Shown here piece after piece: positions 7,632 through 12,391 of a stretch of DNA of 12,391 nt (its first letter is position 1; each line of letters starts with the position of its first letter). This stretch comes from CAYOMP01 sp964405075 (lineage in GTDB: Bacteria; Bacillota; Clostridia; Lachnospirales; Lachnospiraceae), in the NCBI GenBank assembly GCA_964405075.1, contig CAYOMP010000073.1, positions 1-12,391 on the forward strand, in the 5' to 3' direction. A program made the position numbers and the translations under genes. The notes under the pieces are model-generated. The model was not told the DNA's origin, made no database searches, and saw only the letters and a list, made by a program, of their open reading frames with translations.

Positions 7632-9062
7632 ATGAATAAAAAAGTAAAGAACAGTATCAGCATATGGTATAAAAAAGATAAAATTGATAAATTGGATTGG
7701 AGTTTAGCAATTTTGGTGCTTGCCATAGGTACTTTTTTGTTTTGTTACAATTTTGATTTGCCTATTGTAGTAGAACAGGCGAATGATGCAGTAAACATCT
7801 TATTTTCAGGAAAGATTTTTTCATTCTATTCTATTACTATGGAACATGCAGTGAATGGATATTATAGTTTTGGTGAGTCGATGCTTAATTCACCTAATTA
7901 TAATGTGATTGTGTATCTTATAGTAGGAATATGGAACTTACCTATAAGGCTGTTTGGAATAATTTTAAGCACTGAAACTATGCGTATGATGTACATTATG
8001 TGGGCAAAATGCCTGATTGTTGTTTTAGGTGTGGTTTCTGCGATTTTGATGGATAAAATTACATATAAGTTAAAAGAAAAAAATGTATTTGATAATAGTA
8101 CGGAAAATATAGGTTTCCTATTTCTTACATCAACTGTATTTCTATTTGGAAATGTTATTTTTGGACAATTCGATATTATTGCGGTATGTTTCGTACTTAT
8201 AGGATTATATTTTTTAGTAAATGATAAAATGATAAGATTTTGTCTGTTTATGTCATTAGCAATGTGCATTAAAGGTTTTGCAGTATTTATATTAGTTCCT
8301 ATTGTATTATTGTTAGAGAAGAGAATTATTTATATATTGAGAAACCTTATTGTGGGAATGAGTTTGCCATTATTGTATAAGGTAATATATAGGTTTGACC
8401 CGGCATACAGTACTGTTCAGCAGTTTATGGATTCTAATTATAACTTTAAGGGAAGACTATTTGCTGTAACATTTTCTGGTGGGGTTGCTAATATAGATGT
8501 ATTAATTCTTATAGTGGGTATTGTTTGTGCTATATGTTTTTATATAAAAGATGAAGAAAAAAAGTGGAGAAATGTATTTATAATGCCACTGGCAATCTTT
8601 TTAGCATTTTCAATATTAGTGCTATGGCATCCACAGTGGTTGGTTATAATGAGTCCATTTATGGTATTTTCATATGGATTAGTTAGGAATAAGAGAGATT
8701 ATCTTTTTACAGAGTTATTATATAGCGTAGGTTATATTGCTGTTGCAACAACGTATTTATCTGGTATTGATGTGTATATGTTAAATACGGGAATACTTAC
8801 TAAAATAGTAGGAAGACCATATACAGGTATAACTTTTATTAATTTGATAAATCAGGTTCTGAAATTGAATAATTTTATTGATATAGCATTAACTGTATTA
8901 ACAGTAGGAGGAATTGGAATGCTCCTTGTTTTAACTAAGTTTAACTTAGAGAATAATAATTCTTCTGAATTAAATGTATTAAATAGAGGGATTTTATGGC
9001 TACGTATGATTCCTATTGTTGGTTTTGTTGCTGTGTCAATATTAATGTATATATTTATGTAA
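7632..9062 (+). CDS. Polytopic GT-C-like membrane glycosyltransferase (putative)
   Basis: ATG 7632 follows AGGGA (7622-7626). The 476-residue protein has roughly ten hydrophobic segments beginning at about 24-40. A first outer loop carries VVEQANDAVNILFSGK (47-62) with acidic residues near the first helix. VIFGQFDIIAV (175-185) resembles the GQxD motif of mannosyltransferase-type GT-C proteins, and VLWHPQWLVIMSPF (330-343) resembles the HPQ(Y/W) helix of the same group (GT87/DUF2029-like). These are recalled family features, not a search result. The next gene encodes a DPM1-type enzyme that makes the kind of polyprenyl-phosphate sugar such proteins use, only 19 bases downstream, so the two are likely to work as a pair on the outer membrane face. 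A flippase role is less likely because the helices lack the regular repeated layout of MATE-like transporters. Confidence 0.65.
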   Translation: MNKKVKNSISIWYKKDKIDKLDWSLAILVLAIGTFLFCYNFDLPIVVEQANDAVNILFSGKIFSFYSITMEHAVNGYYSFGESMLNSPNYNVIVYLIVGIWNLPIRLFGIILSTETMRMMYIMWAKCLIVVLGVVSAILMDKITYKLKEKNVFDNSTENIGFLFLTSTVFLFGNVIFGQFDIIAVCFVLIGLYFLVNDKMIRFCLFMSLAMCIKGFAVFILVPIVLLLEKRIIYILRNLIVGMSLPLLYKVIYRFDPAYSTVQQFMDSNYNFKGRLFAVTFSGGVANIDVLILIVGIVCAICFYIKDEEKKWRNVFIMPLAIFLAFSILVLWHPQWLVIMSPFMVFSYGLVRNKRDYLFTELLYSVGYIAVATTYLSGIDVYMLNTGILTKIVGRPYTGITFINLINQVLKLNNFIDIALTVLTVGGIGMLLVLTKFNLENNNSSELNVLNRGILWLRMIPIVGFVAVSILMYIFM

Positions 9063-9081
9063 TGCGAAAGAGGAGAGAAAA

Positions 9082-9852
9082 ATGAGCAAATTGTCGATTG
9101 TAGTACCAAGTTATAATGAAGCAAAAAATGTTCCTAAGTTAGTAGAAAAAGTGGAAAGCTGTTTAAAGGGAATTGATTTTGAAATACTATACGTAGATGA
9201 TAGTACGGATAATACACCAGAAGTAATTAGTGAAATTGCAAGTAGGGATAGCCATGTAAGATTATATCACAGAGATAATGAAAAAGGTTTGGCAACTGCT
9301 GTTTTAAAAGGATTTGAAATAGCTGATGGAGATATATTAGCAGTAATGGATGCGGATTTACAGCATCCACCAGAAATATTAAGAGGAATGTATGCTGCTA
9401 TACAAAGTGGAGCAGATTTCTGTATTCCTAGCAGATTTATTCCAGGTGGAAGTGATGGGGGATTGAATTTGTATAGAAAGTTTGTATCTGGTACAGCTAG
9501 ATATATGGGTAAGGTATTACTTCCATGTCTAAGAAAAATTACAGATCCAACAAGTGGATTGTTTATGTTTAAAAAAGAAGCACTTAATATAGAGGAAGAA
9601 TTAAGTCCGATTGGATGGAAAATCATGGTTGAGGTGTTAGCCTTAGCAAAATATGACACTGTTGTTGAAATTCCATATGCATTTTGTGATAGAACAGAAG
9701 GTGAATCGAAGTTATCGTCAAAGGTTACCTTAGAGTATATTAGTCAGTTGTTTAGTTTAAGAAAACGTGGTAAAAAACAAAAACATGTTGTTGTTACAAA
9801 GTGGACTAAAGAGAAGATGTTAAGTGAGGAAAAGAAATATTTTCATAATTGA
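9082..9852 (+). CDS. Polyprenol-phosphate glycosyltransferase, DPM1 type (GT2), soluble
   Basis: ATG 9082 follows AGGAG (9071-9075). The protein has 256 residues with LSIVVPSYNEAKNVPKLV (4-21), ILYVDDSTDNTPEV (35-48), the metal-binding DAD within VMDADLQHPPEIL (88-100), PSRFIPGG (116-123), DPTSGLFMFKKEAL (155-168), GWKIMVEVL (178-186) and the DRTEGESKL motif (203-211) of dolichyl-phosphate mannosyltransferases. There is no C-terminal membrane helix or GtrA domain; the tail (about 228-256) is Lys-rich and may touch the membrane. The expected reaction is transfer of mannose or another hexose from a nucleotide sugar to undecaprenyl phosphate. It differs clearly from the GtrB-like gene at 4157-5134, so the cluster has two non-redundant lipid-sugar synthases. 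The GT-C-like neighbour upstream is the likely user. Confidence 0.9.
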   Translation: MSKLSIVVPSYNEAKNVPKLVEKVESCLKGIDFEILYVDDSTDNTPEVISEIASRDSHVRLYHRDNEKGLATAVLKGFEIADGDILAVMDADLQHPPEILRGMYAAIQSGADFCIPSRFIPGGSDGGLNLYRKFVSGTARYMGKVLLPCLRKITDPTSGLFMFKKEALNIEEELSPIGWKIMVEVLALAKYDTVVEIPYAFCDRTEGESKLSSKVTLEYISQLFSLRKRGKKQKHVVVTKWTKEKMLSEEKKYFHN

Positions 9853-9881
9853 TTCTGACTATATACGAAATAATTCAGAAT
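9852..9881. repeat. 7-bp inverted repeat at the DPM1-type / acyltransferase junction
   Basis: ATTCTGA (9852-9858) pairs perfectly with TCAGAAT (9875-9881) across a 16-base loop. The left arm overlaps the stop codon of the upstream gene, and the right arm abuts GGGGA (9882-9886), the likely ribosome binding site of the acyltransferase. No T-run follows, so it is not a typical intrinsic terminator. It may be chance. Confidence 0.35.
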
Positions 9882-9893
9882 GGGGAATTTTAG

Positions 9894-10958
9894 ATGAAAA
9901 GAAATGGATGTTTAGATTTTCTAAAATTTGTTGCGGCAATAGTTATAACGTGTCTGTATCACTATAGGAATATGTGTATGGGAGGAGCGTTAAATGGAAC
10001 TGCCGAAAGATACATATTTGGAGATGTTGCTTTTATTGGAAAAATTTCTGATATGGGATGGATGTTAGTTGAACTATTTTTTATAATATCTGGCTTGCTG
10101 GCATATCGGGCATATTTTAACAAAATAACAGATGGGGAAGGAATTAAAAATTTTTACTTAAAAAGGTGTAAAAGATTATTACCTATGACAGTGCTTACAA
10201 CTATGGTAATGGCTATAGGACAGTGGTGTTTCTTCACTGAAAAAGGTGGGTATTGGATGAACTTGGGAAACTGTAGTTTGTCAGAATTACTTCCACATCT
10301 ATTAGGTGTAAATATTTGGATGGGATCAGGTTGTTTTGCATTTAATCAGCCAACATGGTATATAAGTGTATGCTTATTTTGCTATATAGTGTTTTGGTTA
10401 ATTTCTGCTGCTAATAGAAATGCAGATAGAAAATGGTTATTTTTTATACCTGTATATTGTGGAGCACTAATTGGTAAGCTAGAGTTTGGTTTTTGCAATT
10501 CTATGATGGCTAGAGGTTTACTAGGATTCTTTATAGGAGTAATTTTGGCAATTATCTTAGAAAAAAATTATTCCAAAGAAGTATATATTACTTTGTCAAT
10601 AGTTGTATTGATATTTGTGGCTGTTTTATACAACGTAATAGGGGAGAATATATTTGGAAATGTTTTGTGGGTTCTCGAGTTTTTTGTATTTCCTGCTATT
10701 ATTGTTTTGGCTATTAAGAGTAAGATTTGTGAAAAAATATTTAATAGAAGACTCTTTTATTACCTGGGAAATATTTCATTTGGAATATATATTTGGGATA
10801 TACCTATATTTTTTTGGGTTAGTTATATAAATCAGAAATTTAATCTAAACTATAGTCTGGATTCGTTGAAAACATTTTTAGCTATATTAATCATACATAT
10901 AGTTGTTGGAATTGTTTCCTATGAAATTGTTGAAAAAAGATTATTTATATATATATAG
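9894..10958 (+). CDS. Acyltransferase family 3 membrane protein (O-acetyl/acyl transfer)
   Basis: This 354-residue integral membrane protein should transfer acetyl or another acyl group to sugar hydroxyls of the exported glycan. Family signs in order: CLDFLKFVAAIVITCLYHYR (6-25) with the conserved His at the end of helix 1 (H23), VELFFIISGLLAYRAYF (59-75), FYLKRCKRLLPM (87-98) matching the usual RRxxRIxP box, NQPTWYISVCLF (151-162), YYLGNISFGIYIWDIPI (289-305), and the end SYEIVEKRLFIYI (342-354), which recalls the ERP-type terminus. About ten hydrophobic segments fill the length and no extra SGNH domain follows, so it is the short form. ATG 9894 has only a modest GGGGA site (9882-9886). The family is clear; the acyl group and target sugar are not readable. 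Confidence 0.88.
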   Translation: MKRNGCLDFLKFVAAIVITCLYHYRNMCMGGALNGTAERYIFGDVAFIGKISDMGWMLVELFFIISGLLAYRAYFNKITDGEGIKNFYLKRCKRLLPMTVLTTMVMAIGQWCFFTEKGGYWMNLGNCSLSELLPHLLGVNIWMGSGCFAFNQPTWYISVCLFCYIVFWLISAANRNADRKWLFFIPVYCGALIGKLEFGFCNSMMARGLLGFFIGVILAIILEKNYSKEVYITLSIVVLIFVAVLYNVIGENIFGNVLWVLEFFVFPAIIVLAIKSKICEKIFNRRLFYYLGNISFGIYIWDIPIFFWVSYINQKFNLNYSLDSLKTFLAILIIHIVVGIVSYEIVEKRLFIYI

Positions 10959-11021
10959 AAAATAAATATGATATTCTAAAAGAGAATAGTAAAAATAACT
11001 AGGAAAAAGAAGAGGAATAAC

Positions 11022-12125
11022 ATGAAGAATTACGACTATCTAATAGTAGGTGCTGGACTATACGGCTCAATATTCGCCTACGAAGCTAATAAACGTGGAA
11101 AGAAATGTCTTGTAATTGATAAGCGTAACCACATTGCAGGTAACATTTATACTAAAGAGGTTGAGGGTATTAATGTTCATGAGTATGGTGCACATATTTT
11201 TCATACTAGTGATAAAGATATCTGGGAATATGTTCAGCAGTTTGCAGAGTTTAACAGATACACTAATTCTCCAGTAGCTATTTACAAGGATGAATTATAT
11301 AATTTGCCATTCAATATGAATACTTTTAGCAAAATGTGGAATATTAAGACTCCTACAGAAGCTAAGGCTAAGATTGAAGAACAGATTAAGGAAAGTAAGA
11401 TTGATAATCCAACTAACTTAGAAGAACAGGCTATTTCACTGGTTGGTAAGGATATTTATGAAAAGTTAGTAAAAGGATATACAGAAAAACAGTGGGGTAA
11501 AAAAGCTACAGAATTGCCAGCCTTTATTATTAAAAGATTACCTGTTAGATTTACATACGATAATAACTATTTTAATGATTTGTATCAGGGAATTCCTATT
11601 GGTGGATATACTCAGATGGTAGAGAAAATGTTAGATGGTATTGAGGTACGTCTTAATGTTAATTTTTTTGATAATAGGGAAGCGTTAATGGCAGAAGCTG
11701 ACAAGATAGTATTTACCGGTATGATTGATGAATATTTTGATTATTGTTATGGCGAGTTAGAATACAGAAGCGTTAGATTTGAAACAGAAGTACTTGATAT
11801 GGACAATTATCAGGGAAATGCAGTTGTTAATTATACAGAGTATGAAGTGCCATATACCAGAATTATTGAACATAAGCATTTTGAATTTGGTACACAGCCT
11901 AAGACAGTTATCAGTAGGGAATACTCTAGCACATGGAGTAGAGGTATTGAACCTTATTATCCTATTAATGATGACAAGAATAGTTCATTATATGCTAAAT
12001 ATAAAGAATTAGCTGATAAGGAAACTAATGTTATATTTGGTGGACGTTTAGGTGAGTATAAATATTATGATATGCATAATGTTGTTAAAGCTGCATTAGA
12101 TATGGTGAATCGAGAGATTAGCTAA
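11022..12125 (+). CDS. glf: UDP-galactopyranose mutase
   Basis: This flavoenzyme interconverts UDP-galactopyranose and UDP-galactofuranose in the cytoplasm, supplying Galf for surface glycans. At 367 residues it is full length. Visible marks: FAD-binding GAGLYG (10-15) with DKRNHIAGN (33-41), HEYGAHIFHT (53-62), YTEKQWGK (153-160), RLPVRFTYDNNYFND (172-186), YQGIPIGGY (188-196), VFTGMIDEYFDY (230-241), YTRIIEHKHFE (278-288) containing the Arg expected to bind the UDP phosphates (R280), ISREY (297-301), and FGGRLGEYKYYDMH (339-352) at the C-terminal FAD contact. ATG 11022 follows AGAGGA (11011-11016). The upstream gap of 63 bases is the longest in the block and AT-rich, holding a 6-bp AT-rich inverted repeat (10972-10988) with no T-run. 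Its first hundred codons look somewhat less AT-rich than the membrane protein genes. Its presence implies that the product contains Galf, with the transferase not identified. Confidence 0.96.
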   Translation: MKNYDYLIVGAGLYGSIFAYEANKRGKKCLVIDKRNHIAGNIYTKEVEGINVHEYGAHIFHTSDKDIWEYVQQFAEFNRYTNSPVAIYKDELYNLPFNMNTFSKMWNIKTPTEAKAKIEEQIKESKIDNPTNLEEQAISLVGKDIYEKLVKGYTEKQWGKKATELPAFIIKRLPVRFTYDNNYFNDLYQGIPIGGYTQMVEKMLDGIEVRLNVNFFDNREALMAEADKIVFTGMIDEYFDYCYGELEYRSVRFETEVLDMDNYQGNAVVNYTEYEVPYTRIIEHKHFEFGTQPKTVISREYSSTWSRGIEPYYPINDDKNSSLYAKYKELADKETNVIFGGRLGEYKYYDMHNVVKAALDMVNREIS

Positions 12126-12165
12126 AATAGGTGAAAGCACAGATACAAGTTTACGTGCACTTAGT

Positions 12166-12391
12166 ATAAAGAAAATAGTAATTTGGTAACCCAAAAACCA
12201 CTAGAAATTTACTGAAATGGTTCTTTTGTTGCGCAAGGAAAGTAAGCGACAAATAACATAGTTCTTACCGAATAACAGTCGTATTGTATTTGTTAAAGAT
12301 GGCTTAAAGGATAAAACTTGGAAATTAATACAGGATACTTAAATGAAAAACTAAATTCCAGTTGTGGACTATCCCAGAAAATTTGCGGGAT
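12166..12391 (+). pseudogene. Decayed GtrB-like GT2 glycosyltransferase remnant, 3' cut by window end
   Basis: No intact gene follows glf. Reading the frame from 12166 gives KKIVIW at 12169-12186, then, after TAA (12187) and TAG (12202), KFTEMVLLLRKESKRQIT (12205-12258). After another TAG (12259) comes NNSRIVFVKDGLKDKTWKLI (12271-12330), ending at TAA (12340). The next pieces continue in another frame: LNEKLNSSCGLSQKICG (12339-12389). These match in order the N-terminal third of GtrB-like enzymes, such as LFVNDGSKDRTWELI in the intact gene at 4157-5134 (residues 46-60). By hand, 12289-12330 and 4295-4336 agree at 32 of 42 bases. The conserved Asn/Ser of NDGS are replaced (KDGL). The PCYNEEE box is not recognisable, so a small deletion is likely there. 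I read this as a dead paralogue; the remaining C-terminal part would be beyond the window. Confidence 0.7.

Noticed and set aside
10930..10959. Possible promoter before glf: TTGAAA followed by TATATATATAG
   Set aside because: The sequence lies in the end of the acyltransferase gene and such AT-rich strings are common throughout; spacing can be chosen freely among several TATA-like hexamers, so it has no weight.
10972..10988. TATTCT/AGAATA inverted repeat as a terminator between the acyltransferase gene and glf
   Set aside because: The stem is six mostly A-T pairs, and no T-run follows (the next bases are GTAAAAATAAC), so it should not terminate transcription.
11779..12012. Second plus-strand open frame inside glf
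   Set aside because: It lies wholly within glf in another frame, and the glf frame carries all the family motifs there, so it is a shadow.
12193..12228. Hairpin-like AAACCA...TGGTT followed by CTTTTG as the operon terminator
   Set aside because: The stem has only about five pairs with a 17-base loop and a broken T-run, and it falls inside the glycosyltransferase remnant, which explains the sequence better.
1..12391. tRNA, rRNA, CRISPR arrays, insertion sequences or phage genes
   Set aside because: Nothing resembling spaced identical repeats, transposase motifs, clover-leaf genes or phage proteins was seen; the window is almost fully used by glycan genes.

Overview
The window reads as the interior and downstream edge of a cell-surface polysaccharide biosynthesis cluster from a low-GC Gram-positive bacterium. 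The DNA is AT-rich, and every gene has a clear Shine-Dalgarno-type leader or a recognisable TTG/GTG start. The style of the proteins (a GtrB-like enzyme with DADLQDD, a DUF6056-like membrane protein, a Glf with a YTRIIEHKHFE motif) resembles clusters of Lachnospiraceae and related Clostridia. That placement is an impression from protein style; nothing in the window proves a genus.

All nine intact or partial genes lie on the + strand. Gaps run from about 18 to 63 bases and I see no convincing internal terminator, so the block looks like one long operon. Left to right: (1) a 5'-truncated bifunctional glycosyltransferase (coiled coil, GT2, GT4), 1-2537; (2) a membrane-anchored five-bladed beta-propeller protein of the GH43/GH32-like superfamily with a C-terminal beta-rich domain, 2564-4099; (3) a GtrB/ArnC-type polyprenyl-phosphate glycosyltransferase, TTG start, 4157-5134; (4) a DUF6056/GtrII-like polytopic membrane protein, 5155-6771; (5) a small GT2 glycosyltransferase, 6825 (or 6783)-7613; (6) a GT-C-like polytopic membrane protein, 7632-9062; (7) a soluble DPM1-type polyprenol-phosphate glycosyltransferase, 9082-9852; (8) an acyltransferase-3 family membrane protein, 9894-10958; (9) glf, UDP-galactopyranose mutase, 11022-12125. 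The last 266 bases contain no intact gene. They hold a decayed N-terminal fragment of another GtrB-like glycosyltransferase with several stops and at least one frameshift.

How the genes could work together (inference): cytoplasmic transferases (genes 1 and 5) build a glycan using nucleotide sugars, including UDP-galactofuranose from Glf. Two polyprenyl-phosphate sugar synthases (genes 3 and 7) each sit beside a polytopic GT-C-like membrane protein (genes 4 and 6). This suggests two separate lipid-linked-sugar routes that decorate the glycan on the outer face of the membrane. The acyltransferase would add O-acyl groups, and the anchored propeller protein would bind or trim the product outside the cell. 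I recognise no flippase, Wzy polymerase or ABC exporter in the window; these must lie elsewhere if the model is right.

The most notable points are the two paired lipid-linked-sugar modules, the propeller protein with Asn where a GH43 catalytic Asp is expected, and the glycosyltransferase wreck just after glf. I do not see evidence for a wholly new type of system.
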